Of a stretch of DNA of 64,000 nt, positions 33,516-41,773 are shown one piece after another. Numbering within the stretch: position 1 is the first letter of the stretch; the number at the start of each line of letters is the position of its first letter. The notes under the pieces are model-generated. The model saw only the letters and a list, made by a program, of their open reading frames with translations. It did not search any database and was not told where the DNA came from. The translations under genes were made by a program, and so were the position numbers. The DNA is from Roseburia sp. (GTDB lineage Bacteria; Bacillota; Clostridia; Lachnospirales; Lachnospiraceae). The stretch is from positions 1 to 64,000 of the forward strand of contig JALEKJ010000006.1 of NCBI GenBank assembly GCA_022771695.1, read 5' to 3'.

Positions 33516-34118
33516 ATGCATGTTTTAAAACATTTACACACGATTAATCATCATAAGAGTCTGGTGATGAAGGGGTGCTTTGCGGTTGGTTTATATCGGC
33601 AGGGACTGCTTCATGATTTGTCAAAGTATACACCCACTGAATTTTTTGTGGGATGTAAATATTATCAGGGAACGATGAGTCCGAATAATGCAGAGCGCGA
33701 AGCACGTGGATATTCCTCGGCATGGCTGCATCACAAGGGGCGTAATAAGCATCATATGGAGTACTGGATTGACTATGGTGTTACACATAAGGGCATGTGC
33801 GGGATGAAGATGCCGTTGCGTTATGTGGTGGAAATGTATATTGACCGTGTGGCGGCATCTAAAAATTATCAAAAAGCGCGCTATACGGACAGAAGTGCTT
33901 TGGACTATTATCTTCATGGCAGACAGTTCCATATCCTGCATGAGGATACAAGAGCATTGCTGGAACTGCTCTTGTATATGCTCGCTGCAAGAGGCGAAGC
34001 GTACGTCAATCGTTTTATTCGTGAGAAGCTTTTGAGGGGTCAGATTGCGTATGAACGGGTGGCACTAGAGAAACTAATGCAGCCATATCAGCAGGAAGTG
34101 GAGCAAGCAAATCCATAG
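33516..34118 (+). CDS. DUF5662 family protein
   Basis: This 200-residue His-rich protein contains LLHDLSKYTPTEFF, WLHHKGRNKHHMEYW and an RYVVEMYIDRVAASK helix. The His/Asp pattern (H-D at the start, HH...HH) suggests an HD-like helical metal-binding fold, but activity is unknown. DUF5662 genes are common in Lachnospiraceae. It follows the GH13 gene by 12 bp. Its last 104 bp lie antisense to the end of the RluA-type gene. Confidence 0.85.
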   Translation: MHVLKHLHTINHHKSLVMKGCFAVGLYRQGLLHDLSKYTPTEFFVGCKYYQGTMSPNNAEREARGYSSAWLHHKGRNKHHMEYWIDYGVTHKGMCGMKMPLRYVVEMYIDRVAASKNYQKARYTDRSALDYYLHGRQFHILHEDTRALLELLLYMLAARGEAYVNRFIREKLLRGQIAYERVALEKLMQPYQQEVEQANP

Positions 34119-34968
34119 GAACACCTGTAATCGGATGGTTAAACTGTAAGCGGTAGGAATGAAGTGCCTGCCGCTTTATTTTGTTATCCGAAAAACTTGA
34201 ACTATATTCCGGGTGATAGAGTGCGTCGCCAATCAATGGATATCCAAGATGTTTCATGTGTACACGAATCTGATGCGTGCGTCCGGTCTCTAAATGAAGA
34301 GAGAGAAGAGAAATTCCGTTTTCATAGGAGAGACGCCTGTAATGTGTGACGGCGCGATCTCCGTGTTCGTAGTCAATCACTCGTTCGATGGAGGAATTGC
34401 TTTTTCTGCCAATGGGAGCGGATATGGTGCCTTCTTCGGGTACGCAACCGTCTGCAAGGGCTAAGTATTCACGATGTATGCCACGTTCACAGATTGCCTG
34501 ATTTAAGATGGTGGAGCTTAAGGTGTGCTTGGCTAGGATGACAAGACCGGTAGTGTCGCGGTCAAGACGATTCACACAGCGGAATGTATAAGGAATTCCC
34601 TGTGAGTGGAAGTAGGCACACACTGCATTGGCAAGCGTATGCGTAGGGTGTCTCTTGGAAGGGTGGATTGGCATGTCTGCTGGCTTGTTGATTACGAGAA
34701 TATCTTCGTCTTCATAGCAGATGTCAAGTGGCATCGGCGAAGGCGCGATAGCGTCGGAACATTCAGACTCCGTTAGGACAATGCGCAATGTATCACCCGC
34801 TTTTATGTGCGTGCGCATATATTCCCATTTACCGTTTCGCAGGATGCTTTCCGGCGTTTTTTTCAGATGCACAAGAATTGCGTGCGAATATCCCTTTTCT
34901 ATCAGAAAATCCTGTATTGTTTTTCCATCGTCTTGTATGCCTATACGGTAGTCAAGCGTTCGCATCAT
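34015..34968 (-). CDS. RluA-family 23S/tRNA pseudouridine synthase
   Basis: This 317-residue enzyme isomerises uridines in RNA. An S4-like N-terminus (KTIQDFLIEKGYSHAILVHLK) is followed by the catalytic domain: INKPADMPIHPSK, CVNRLDRDTTGLVILAK (catalytic Asp in RLDRDT), HREYLALADG, LETGRTHQIRVHMKHLGYPLIGD and the final ALHSYRLQFNHP. All family motifs are intact. The minus-strand gene overlaps the 3' end of the convergent DUF5662 gene by 104 bp. The residues beyond about 295 are an unconserved tail that accounts for most of this overlap. Confidence 0.93.
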   Translation of the reverse strand: MMRTLDYRIGIQDDGKTIQDFLIEKGYSHAILVHLKKTPESILRNGKWEYMRTHIKAGDTLRIVLTESECSDAIAPSPMPLDICYEDEDILVINKPADMPIHPSKRHPTHTLANAVCAYFHSQGIPYTFRCVNRLDRDTTGLVILAKHTLSSTILNQAICERGIHREYLALADGCVPEEGTISAPIGRKSNSSIERVIDYEHGDRAVTHYRRLSYENGISLLSLHLETGRTHQIRVHMKHLGYPLIGDALYHPEYSSSFSDNKIKRQALHSYRLQFNHPITGVPMDLLAPLPADMAALVSLVPPVHTQSDPSKASHE

Positions 34969-35067
34969 AGTGAACCTCTTTTCATGTCAATCATAGCTAT
35001 TATAGCGGATGCCGGATAGGCTTGTAAAGCTATCGTGCGGGCAGTAAATAAGAAAAATAGGGAAAAG

Positions 35068-35096
35068 CACGAAGAACATGACCTAGACATAGAATA
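35068..35096 (+). promoter_or_regulatory. Candidate mother-cell sigma (SigE/SigK) promoter of sigK
   Basis: CATAGAATA (35088-35096) fits the shared SigE/SigK -10 consensus CATAnnnTA exactly. An AC dinucleotide (35069-35070) lies 17 bp upstream, as in the SigK -35 pattern mACm-N16. It lies 27 bp before the sigK start. No good SigA promoter is visible in this 154-bp interval. Confidence 0.5.
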
Positions 35097-35122
35097 TATC
35101 AATAAAGTTTTTAAGGTGTGTT

Positions 35123-35767
35123 TTGAAAACTTTTTTATCTCCCTTTACCCCGGAACAGGAAAATGACTGCCTGCAAAAAATGAAAAATGGTGATCAAGAA
35201 GCCAAGAAGGAACTGATACTTAGAAATATGCGCTTAGTTGCGCACGTGGCAAAAAAATATCAGAATTCCGACGAAGATATGGAGGATTTAATTTCGATAG
35301 GAACGATAGGATTGATGAAAGCGATAGCAACATACAAAGAAAATTATGGGAGCCGTCTGGCGACTTATGCTGCACGTTGCATTGACAATGAACTGCTGAT
35401 GCATTTTCGAGCCAAGAAGAAAACTTCGCGAGAGGTCTCTTTGTATGAACCGATTGGCACAGATAAAGAGGGGAATCAGATTAGCCTGCTTGATATTGTA
35501 GAAAGTGAAGAGTTAGACGTCGTGGAGGAATTGGAAAAGAAACGTCAGACAAGAAAAATGTTGGAATTGGTACCGGCGGTTTTGAATGAAAGAGAGCGGT
35601 TCATCGTCTCTCAAAGATATGGTTTATACGATAAAAAGCCTATGACACAGCGAGAGATTGCAGCCGCGCTTGGAATTTCACGTTCTTATGTGTCTCGCAT
35701 CGAGAAACGCGCACTGGAAAAATTACGAAAAAACTTTCAGGATGAAAAAAACCAGTCTTTTCTTTGA
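35123..35767 (+). CDS. sigK: RNA polymerase sporulation sigma factor SigK
   Basis: This 214-residue sigma-70 factor has regions 2 (RNMRLVAHVAKKYQNSDED, DLISIGTIGLMKAIATY, YAARCIDNELLMHFR) and 4 (VSQRYGLYDKKPMTQREIAA, LGISRSYVSRIEKRALEKL). The match to SigK is strong, particularly SLYEPIGTDKEGNQISLLDI. It starts at TTG 35123, 4 nt after AAGGTG, so there is no N-terminal pro-sequence of the kind cleaved by SpoIVFB in Bacillus. The Clostridioides difficile SigK also lacks one. The gene is uninterrupted here. It directs late mother-cell genes such as coat proteins. Confidence 0.92.
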   Translation: MKTFLSPFTPEQENDCLQKMKNGDQEAKKELILRNMRLVAHVAKKYQNSDEDMEDLISIGTIGLMKAIATYKENYGSRLATYAARCIDNELLMHFRAKKKTSREVSLYEPIGTDKEGNQISLLDIVESEELDVVEELEKKRQTRKMLELVPAVLNERERFIVSQRYGLYDKKPMTQREIAAALGISRSYVSRIEKRALEKLRKNFQDEKNQSFL

Positions 35768-35787
35768 ATTACAGGTGTGATATAATA

Positions 35788-35822
35788 ATGGGCGTCCCGT
35801 AATGGGCGTCCTTATCTTTTTA
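35788..35822 (+). terminator. Possible terminator after sigK
   Basis: GGGCG and CGTCC can pair, and the 11-bp direct repeat AATGGGCGTCC occurs twice in this short gap, followed by TTATCTTTTT. The stem is short and includes a G-T pair, so the call is tentative. The region to 35,880 otherwise holds only the ribosome-binding site of the next gene. Confidence 0.4.
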
Positions 35823-35893
35823 TCAAATATATTTTCGGAACGAATCATGTTCAACTGTAAATCCCATATTTAAGAATAAAAAGGAGTGATACG

Positions 35894-37426
35894 TTGTATA
35901 GTATTGTATCGACAGCAATTATACAAGGCATTCATGCGATTCCAATCTGCGTAGAAGCAGATGTGAGCAATGGTATGCCTACGTTTGAGATGGTTGGTTT
36001 CCTTGCATCAGAGGTAAAGGAGGCGAGAGAAAGAGTGCGTACGGCACTGCGTAATTCTGGATTTTTGCTTCCGCCGAAACGTATTACAGTGAACTTTACA
36101 CCGGCAGATATTCGCAAGTCAGGGTCCGGATTTGATCTGCCGATTGCGGTAGCGGTTCTTTGTGCGATGGGAAGTCTTGCCGAGGCGCCACTGGATAAAT
36201 TTTTTATTACAGGGGAAGTTGGGCTGAACGGAAAAGTACAGCCGGTGCGGGGCGTATTGCCAATGATTGCTGATGCGAAAGAACGCGGAATCAGGCATTG
36301 CATTGTTCCGAAGAAGAACAAAAAAGAGGCGGAACTGGTGACCGATATGCAGGTATATGGTGTGGAAAGCATAAGAGATGTCATTTGTATCCTAAGCGGA
36401 GAATTATGGCAGGAGAGAGAAGAAACATATAATATAGAAGAAATAGCAGAAGCAGTCAGAATGCCCGACTTTTCGGATATTCACGGACAACAGTTGGTCA
36501 AGCGTGCATGCGAGGTTGCGGTGTCCGGACGGCATAATCTTTTGATGGTGGGTTCCCCGGGGGCAGGAAAGACGATGATGGCAATGAGAATTCCATCTAT
36601 CCTGCCTCCGCTTCTTGACGAGGAACAGATGGAACTTTCAAAAATCTATAGTGTGAGTGGGCTTTTTTCGGAGCGTGAGCAACTGATGAAGGTACGACCG
36701 TTCCGTGCACCACATCACACGATTACAGCGCAGGGGCTTTCGGGAGGCGGCGTAGTGCCGAAACCGGGGGAGATATCACTGGCGCACAAAGGAGTACTTT
36801 TCTTAGATGAGCTTCCTGAATTTCAGAATCAGACCCTGGAGATTCTGCGTCAGCCGATGGAGGAAAAGTGTGTGCGTCTTGTCCGGACGCATGGAAGCTA
36901 TGAATATCCGGCAGAGTTTATGCTGGTGGCGGCAATGAACCCGTGCAAATGCGGATATTACCCCAACATGCAAAAGTGCAGATGTTCGCAGGCGTCCATT
37001 GAGCGGTATATAAATCGGGTCAGCAGACCGCTTCTGGATCGAATCGATATCTGTGTGGAGGCACCACAGATTGCCTTTCGCGACTTGAATGCTTTGGGCG
37101 TGGAGGAAACCTCGGCACAGATTAGGGAACGAGTGATTGCCGCACAACAGATTCAGGAGAAAAGATATCAAGGAGAAAAATTTTCGTACAACAGCCAGAT
37201 TCCGGCAGAACGCATTCGTGAGTATTGCGGACTCGACAAAAAGCAGGAACAGTATATGGGGGATATTTATGAGAAGCTGGAGCTTACGGCGCGCTCCTAT
37301 CACAAGATTTTGAAAGTAGCACGAACACTTGCGGATATGGAGCAGTCTGCAAAAATTACAATGCGGCACTTGAATGAGGCTGTTTGCTACCGCAGTCTTG
37401 ACAAAAAGTTTTGGGAGAGACCATAA
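35894..37426 (+). CDS. YifB/ComM-family Mg-chelatase-like AAA+ ATPase
   Basis: This 510-residue protein has an N-terminal Lon-protease-like domain (about 1-165, VNFTPADIRKSGSGFDLPIA), an AAA+ core with Walker A VGSPGAGKTMM and Walker B GVLFLDELPEF, a zinc-type insertion (NPCKCGYYPNMQKCRCSQ), and a C-terminal lid (GISRSYV-unrelated AKITMRHLNEAVCYR). ComM acts as a branch-migration helicase in transformation. Its neighbour dprA fits that process. TTG 35894 follows AAGGAG. The gene is intact, although yifB/comM is a frequent prophage target elsewhere. Confidence 0.93.
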   Translation: MYSIVSTAIIQGIHAIPICVEADVSNGMPTFEMVGFLASEVKEARERVRTALRNSGFLLPPKRITVNFTPADIRKSGSGFDLPIAVAVLCAMGSLAEAPLDKFFITGEVGLNGKVQPVRGVLPMIADAKERGIRHCIVPKKNKKEAELVTDMQVYGVESIRDVICILSGELWQEREETYNIEEIAEAVRMPDFSDIHGQQLVKRACEVAVSGRHNLLMVGSPGAGKTMMAMRIPSILPPLLDEEQMELSKIYSVSGLFSEREQLMKVRPFRAPHHTITAQGLSGGGVVPKPGEISLAHKGVLFLDELPEFQNQTLEILRQPMEEKCVRLVRTHGSYEYPAEFMLVAAMNPCKCGYYPNMQKCRCSQASIERYINRVSRPLLDRIDICVEAPQIAFRDLNALGVEETSAQIRERVIAAQQIQEKRYQGEKFSYNSQIPAERIREYCGLDKKQEQYMGDIYEKLELTARSYHKILKVARTLADMEQSAKITMRHLNEAVCYRSLDKKFWERP

Positions 37427-37437
37427 GGGGGAATGGA

Positions 37438-38514
37438 ATGAATTATTCATATTGGTTTGCAAATATCGCGGGAATCGGAAACCGGACAAAGAATAAGCTG
37501 ATACTTGCGGCAGGAAGTGCAGAGGAACTCTATTTTTTGCCGGAAAGCCAATTAAAAAGGATACCTGATGTGGAAGAGGAAGCCGTTGACAGATTGATGC
37601 AGGCAAGAAAAAGTGAAACGCAGCCTGTATATGAAACGCTCTGTGAAGAGGGAATTGCATTTTTGACATTGGAGGATGAGGCATATCCTGAGAAACTTCG
37701 CCAAATACCGGATGCACCTTACGCACTTTATGTAAAGGGTCGCCTACCGGATGAAAATCATAAAAGTGTCGCAATTGTGGGGGCACGTATGTGTTCGGAA
37801 TATGGGCGTGCGGTCGCGCGACAGCTTGCCAGACGACTTGCATCTCACGGAATCTGTGTGGTCAGCGGAATGGCACGTGGGATTGATGCGGCGGGGCATA
37901 CGGGAGCGCTGGAAGCGGACGGAATTACCTGTGCGGTCTTAGGGTGTGGCGTGGATATTTGTTATCCTAAATCTAATGCGCAGCTCTATCAAAATATTTT
38001 ACAAAAAGGATGTATCTTGTCTGAATATCCGCCGGGCACACCGCCGCAGCCAATGCTTTTTCCACAGCGCAATCGTATTATATCAGGGCTTAGCGATGTG
38101 GTTGTCGTCGTTGAGGCGAGAGCGCGGAGCGGTTCATTGATTACGGCAGATCAGGCATTAGAGCAAGGCAGGGATGTCTATGCAGTGCCGGGACGCATGT
38201 ATGATTCGTTGTCGTCAGGGTGCAATGGATTGATTCGTCAGGGTGCGGGTATTATTTCAAATATAGAAGATTTTGTAAAAGAGCTTGAAGTTTCTGGAAT
38301 AAATGAGTATAGACAGGAAAATTTTGAAAATTTATTACTTGAAAAAGGGGAAAGCTTGGTGTATAGTTGTGTAGATTTACGACCGAGAAACATTGAGGAA
38401 CTTTTACAGAAGACGAAGCTTCCCATGCCGGTATTGGCACAGATATTAGCACAGCTTCAGCATAAAGGATTTATTGCAGAAACATTTAAGAATTATTATA
38501 TCAGACAGAGTTAA
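37438..38514 (+). CDS. dprA: DNA-processing protein DprA
   Basis: This 358-residue Rossmann-fold protein binds single-stranded DNA and loads RecA during transformation. Signatures are IVGARMCSEYGRAVARQLA, VVSGMARGIDAAGHTGAL, AVLGCGVDICYPKSN, SEYPPGTPPQPMLFPQRNRI and VVVVEARARSGSLITADQAL. A C-terminal winged-helix (about 300-358) follows. ATG 37438 lies behind AAGGGGGAA. The frame extends 27 bp upstream into yifB without a ribosome-binding site. Confidence 0.94.
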   Translation: MNYSYWFANIAGIGNRTKNKLILAAGSAEELYFLPESQLKRIPDVEEEAVDRLMQARKSETQPVYETLCEEGIAFLTLEDEAYPEKLRQIPDAPYALYVKGRLPDENHKSVAIVGARMCSEYGRAVARQLARRLASHGICVVSGMARGIDAAGHTGALEADGITCAVLGCGVDICYPKSNAQLYQNILQKGCILSEYPPGTPPQPMLFPQRNRIISGLSDVVVVVEARARSGSLITADQALEQGRDVYAVPGRMYDSLSSGCNGLIRQGAGIISNIEDFVKELEVSGINEYRQENFENLLLEKGESLVYSCVDLRPRNIEELLQKTKLPMPVLAQILAQLQHKGFIAETFKNYYIRQS

Positions 38515-38540
38515 GAAATCAGCATAAAGGAGATGGATGA

Positions 38541-40628
38541 ATGGCAAAGTACCTTGTTATCGTAGAGTCGCCTGCAAAGGTGAAAACAATCAAAAAGTTC
38601 TTAGGTAAGAATTATGAGGTGGTTGCATCAAATGGACATGTCAGAGATTTGCCGAAGAGCCAGATGGGAATTGACATTGAAAACGATTATGAGCCAAAAT
38701 ATATCACGATTCGTGGAAAGGGGGATATTCTTGCAAAGCTTCGTAAGGAAGTGAAGAAAGCGGACAAGATATACCTCGCAACTGACCCTGACCGTGAAGG
38801 AGAAGCGATATCATGGCATCTTAGCCAGGCATTAAAGCTGGAAGACAAGAATGTAAGACGAATCAGTTTCAACGAGATTACACAGAATGCGGTAAAAGCG
38901 TCGTTAAAAGAGCCACGTGATATCGATATGAATTTGGTTGATGCACAACAGACCAGAAGAATTTTGGATCGTATGGTAGGTTATGAAATCAGCCCGGTTC
39001 TCTGGGCAAAGGTAAAACGGGGATTAAGTGCCGGGCGTGTGCAGTCTGTTGCATTGCGTATTATCTGCGACAGAGAGGAAGAAATAGGTGCATTTATTCC
39101 GGAGGAATATTGGAGCTTAGAAGCGGCACTTTCCATAGAGGGAGAGAAGAAACCGCTCATAGCAAAATTTCACGGCGATGAGAACGGCAAACTTATAATT
39201 TCTTCTGAGGCGGAGATGAAACGCATTACGGAAGAAATAGAAAAAGAGACATTTCAGGTTCTGGAGGTGAAAAAGGGGGAGCGCGTGAAGAAAGCGCCGC
39301 TGCCGTTTACCACGAGTACTCTGCAGCAGGAGGCTTCTAAGGCACTCAATTTCCCAATTTCCAAAACGATGCGTATCGCACAGCAGCTCTATGAAGGTGT
39401 GGATGTCAAGGGACAGGGAACGGTCGGATTGATTACTTATCTTAGAACAGACTCCGTTCGTATTTCTGAAGAGGCGGATGAACAGGCACGTGAGTATATT
39501 GAACGAAACTACGGAGAACAGTTTACTTCAACCCAGACAAATGAGAAAAAGAGCAGTGCGAAGATTCAGGATGCACATGAGGCAATCCGTCCGTCTGATA
39601 TTAATCGTACCCCGGCGATGGTTAAGGATTCTCTTTCTAGAGACCAGTTCCGGCTGTATCAGTTAATTTGGAAGCGCTTTGCGGCGAGCCGTATGGCAGC
39701 GGCGGTCTACGAGACAACCAACGTGAAAATTGGAGCCGGCAAATATCGTTTCCATGTAGCTGCATCGAAAATTGCATTTGAAGGTTTTATGACGGTATAT
39801 ACCAGTGATGAGGATGAAAAAGAAGAGAATAACGTACTTTTGAAATCCATTGATGAGAATACCAAGCTTTCTCTGAAACAGTTTGATGAAAAGCAGCATT
39901 TTACACAGCCGCCGGCACATTATACAGAAGCTTCACTGGTTAAGACGCTAGAAGAACTTGGAATCGGACGTCCGAGTACGTATTCGCCTACCATTACGAC
40001 ATTGCTCGGAAGACGCTATATCGTAAAGGAAGCCAGAAACCTTTACGTAACAGAGCTTGGCGAGGTGGTGAACCAGATTATGAAGGAGTCCTTCCCAAGC
40101 ATCGTGGATGAACACTTTACCGCCAATATGGAGTCTCTGCTTGACAGTGTGGGTGAGGGAAAAGTGGCATGGAAGACTGTTGTGCGCAATTTCTTCCCGG
40201 ATTTGCATGCGGCGGTAGAAGTGGCGCAAAAAGAGCTGGAAAAAGTTAAGATTGAGGATGAAGTGTCAGATGTGGTCTGCGATTTGTGTGGACGCAACAT
40301 GGTTATCAAATACGGACCGCACGGCAAATTCCTGGCATGCCCTGGATTCCCGGACTGCCGCAATACAAAGCCATATTTGGAGAAGATTGGTGTGGCATGC
40401 CCGAAATGTGGAAAAGAAGTCGTATTACGTAAGACGAAAAAGGGTAGAAAATATTTTGGATGTGAGAATAATCCGGAATGTGACTTTATGAGTTGGTCAA
40501 GACCTGTTGCTGAAAAATGTCCGAAATGCGGTGGTTATATGGTGATAAAAGGCAACAAGATTGCATGTGCGAATGAACAGTGCGGTTATCTTACTGAGAA
40601 GAAAACAGCAGAAAATGATGTGAAATAA
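38541..40628 (+). CDS. topA: DNA topoisomerase I
   Basis: This 695-residue type IA topoisomerase relaxes negative supercoils. It shows the Toprim domain (YLVIVESPAKVKTIKKFLG, LATDPDREGEAISWHL), the active-site Tyr in GLITYLRTDSVRIS, and three C-terminal four-Cys zinc ribbons beginning at about residues 576, 615 and 655 (CDLCGRNM, CPKCGKEV, CPKCGGYM). Length and order are normal for Firmicutes. It follows dprA as in many Firmicutes genomes and precedes codY. Confidence 0.97.
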   Translation: MAKYLVIVESPAKVKTIKKFLGKNYEVVASNGHVRDLPKSQMGIDIENDYEPKYITIRGKGDILAKLRKEVKKADKIYLATDPDREGEAISWHLSQALKLEDKNVRRISFNEITQNAVKASLKEPRDIDMNLVDAQQTRRILDRMVGYEISPVLWAKVKRGLSAGRVQSVALRIICDREEEIGAFIPEEYWSLEAALSIEGEKKPLIAKFHGDENGKLIISSEAEMKRITEEIEKETFQVLEVKKGERVKKAPLPFTTSTLQQEASKALNFPISKTMRIAQQLYEGVDVKGQGTVGLITYLRTDSVRISEEADEQAREYIERNYGEQFTSTQTNEKKSSAKIQDAHEAIRPSDINRTPAMVKDSLSRDQFRLYQLIWKRFAASRMAAAVYETTNVKIGAGKYRFHVAASKIAFEGFMTVYTSDEDEKEENNVLLKSIDENTKLSLKQFDEKQHFTQPPAHYTEASLVKTLEELGIGRPSTYSPTITTLLGRRYIVKEARNLYVTELGEVVNQIMKESFPSIVDEHFTANMESLLDSVGEGKVAWKTVVRNFFPDLHAAVEVAQKELEKVKIEDEVSDVVCDLCGRNMVIKYGPHGKFLACPGFPDCRNTKPYLEKIGVACPKCGKEVVLRKTKKGRKYFGCENNPECDFMSWSRPVAEKCPKCGGYMVIKGNKIACANEQCGYLTEKKTAENDVK

Positions 40629-40660
40629 TGAAAAAATTTGTACTAAATATCATAAAAATA

Positions 40661-40689
40661 TTGAATTTTCAGAATTAACATGATAGAAT
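40661..40689 (+). promoter_or_regulatory. codY promoter
   Basis: TTGAAT (40661-40666) and TAGAAT (40684-40689) with a 17-bp spacer form a good vegetative promoter. Transcription would begin near 40,696, some 40 bp before the codY start. Confidence 0.7.
40664..40678. promoter_or_regulatory. CodY box-like operator overlapping the codY promoter
   Basis: AATTTTCAGAATTAA matches the CodY consensus AATTTTCWGAAAATT at 11 of 15 positions, with the left half perfect. It covers the -35 element and spacer, so binding would repress codY. Confidence 0.6.
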
Positions 40690-40720
40690 ATGAAGCATAA
40701 TGAAAACTCGTTCTATCATG
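40679..40720. repeat. 10-bp inverted repeat across codY -10 and leader
   Basis: CATGATAGAA (40679-40688) and TTCTATCATG (40711-40720) are perfect inverted copies with 22 bp between them. The left arm includes the -10 element, and the right arm abuts the TAGGAGG ribosome-binding site. Since the left arm lies mostly upstream of the predicted RNA start, a protein operator is more likely than an RNA hairpin. Confidence 0.65.
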
Positions 40721-40734
40721 TAGGAGGCACAGAT

Positions 40735-41517
40735 ATGAGTGTTCAATTATTGGACAAAACCAGAAAGATAAACAAACTGCTTCACAATAATAATTCGTCA
40801 AAGGTTGTTTTTAACGATATTTGCGATGTGTTAAAGGAGATTCTGGAATCGAATATCCTGGTCATCAGTAAAAAAGGAAAGGTGCTCGGAACTGGTGTCT
40901 GCAAAGGGGTAGATGAGATTAATGAGTTGATTGCAGATGAGGTGGGCGGATTTATTGATCCACTCTTGAATGAGCGTCTGCTTGGAATTTTATCAACCAA
41001 AGAGAATGTTAACTTAGAGACACTTGGCTTTGTAGATGGTGTGAAGAAGTACACTGCAATTATCACGCCGATTGATATTGCTGGAGAGCGCTTGGGAACA
41101 CTTTTTGTATATAGACAGGACAAACAGTATGATATTGACGATATCATCTTAAGCGAGTATGGCACTACGGTTGTCGGGCTTGAAATGATGCGTTCTGTGA
41201 ATGAAGAGAATGCAGAGGAGACCAGAAAAGTACAAATCGTAAAGTCTGCAATCAGTACATTATCTTTTTCTGAACTTGAAGCGATTACACATATTTTTGA
41301 TGAGATGGATGGCAAGGAGGGTATCCTTGTTGCGAGTAAGATTGCTGACCGTGTAGGTATTACACGTTCTGTTATCGTAAATGCACTCCGCAAATTTGAG
41401 AGCGCCGGTGTTATTGAGTCCAGATCCTCCGGTATGAAGGGGACTTATATCAAAGTATTAAACGATGTTGTTTTTGATGAATTGGACAAGATAAAAAAAC
41501 AAAATCAAAAGAGTTAA
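40735..41517 (+). CDS. codY: GTP-sensing global transcriptional repressor CodY
   Basis: This 260-residue regulator has an N-terminal GAF domain that senses branched-chain amino acids (about 1-155), a linker helix and a C-terminal winged helix with the near-invariant ASKIADRVGITRSVIVNALR and GMKGTYIKVLN. ATG 40735 follows TAGGAGG. An ATG 45 bp upstream is in frame but lacks a site. CodY controls stationary-phase metabolism, motility and sporulation in Firmicutes, so its place directly before the flagellar operon may matter. Confidence 0.97.
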   Translation: MSVQLLDKTRKINKLLHNNNSSKVVFNDICDVLKEILESNILVISKKGKVLGTGVCKGVDEINELIADEVGGFIDPLLNERLLGILSTKENVNLETLGFVDGVKKYTAIITPIDIAGERLGTLFVYRQDKQYDIDDIILSEYGTTVVGLEMMRSVNEENAEETRKVQIVKSAISTLSFSELEAITHIFDEMDGKEGILVASKIADRVGITRSVIVNALRKFESAGVIESRSSGMKGTYIKVLNDVVFDELDKIKKQNQKS

Positions 41518-41533
41518 TTTTATGTGCAATAAG

Positions 41534-41570
41534 AAAGGGCTTATAGAAGGTACTATAGGTCCTTTTTTTT
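41534..41570 (+). terminator. codY terminator
   Basis: AAAGGGCTTATAG (41534-41546) pairs with CTATAGGTCCTTT (41553-41565) including two G-T pairs, around a 6-nt loop, followed by eight T residues. It isolates codY from the flagellar operon. Confidence 0.85.
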
Positions 41571-41600
41571 GAAGAAAATGGCATGAGACTAAGGTACCAT

Positions 41601-41664
41601 TGGCGAAAAAGAGAAAATTATGGCGACAAAATACGGATATCTAGTACATAAAATGGCAAAATAC
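41601..41664 (+). repeat. Three TGGCGA/TGGCA direct repeats upstream of the flagellar promoter
   Basis: TGGCGAAAAA (41601), TGGCGACAAAATAC (41621) and TGGCAAAATAC (41654) share a TGGC(G)A core. The first two are exactly 20 bp apart and the third 33 bp further, roughly 2 and 3 helical turns. They lie about 35-100 bp upstream of the predicted -35 element, as expected for activator-binding sites. Confidence 0.45.
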
Positions 41665-41696
41665 TACAATATCCTGTAAAAAATAGTAAAAAGTAC

Positions 41697-41724
41697 TTGC
41701 GTTTTTTATATGATATTTTATAAT
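41697..41724 (+). promoter_or_regulatory. Flagellar operon promoter candidate
   Basis: A perfect TATAAT (41719-41724) lies 16 bp downstream of TTGCGT (41697-41702). The weak -35 suggests dependence on an activator. No SigD-type (TAAA-N15-GCCGATAA) element was found in this 200-bp interval. Transcription would begin around 41,731, 43 bp before flgB. Confidence 0.55.
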
Positions 41725-41773
41725 AAAATAAGGTATTTGTAGAAATTTGGTACTTGATGAAAGGAGAAGCGTT

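Noticed and set aside
35123-35767. skin-like interruption of sigK
   Set aside because: The sigK frame is continuous from regions 2 to 4 with normal length.
35894-37426. Prophage target in yifB/comM
   Set aside because: The gene is complete with no inserted or truncated segment.
36803-37843. 346-codon minus-strand frame across yifB and dprA
   Set aside because: It spans the junction of two clearly real plus-strand genes and shows His/Pro-rich antisense composition with no family resemblance.
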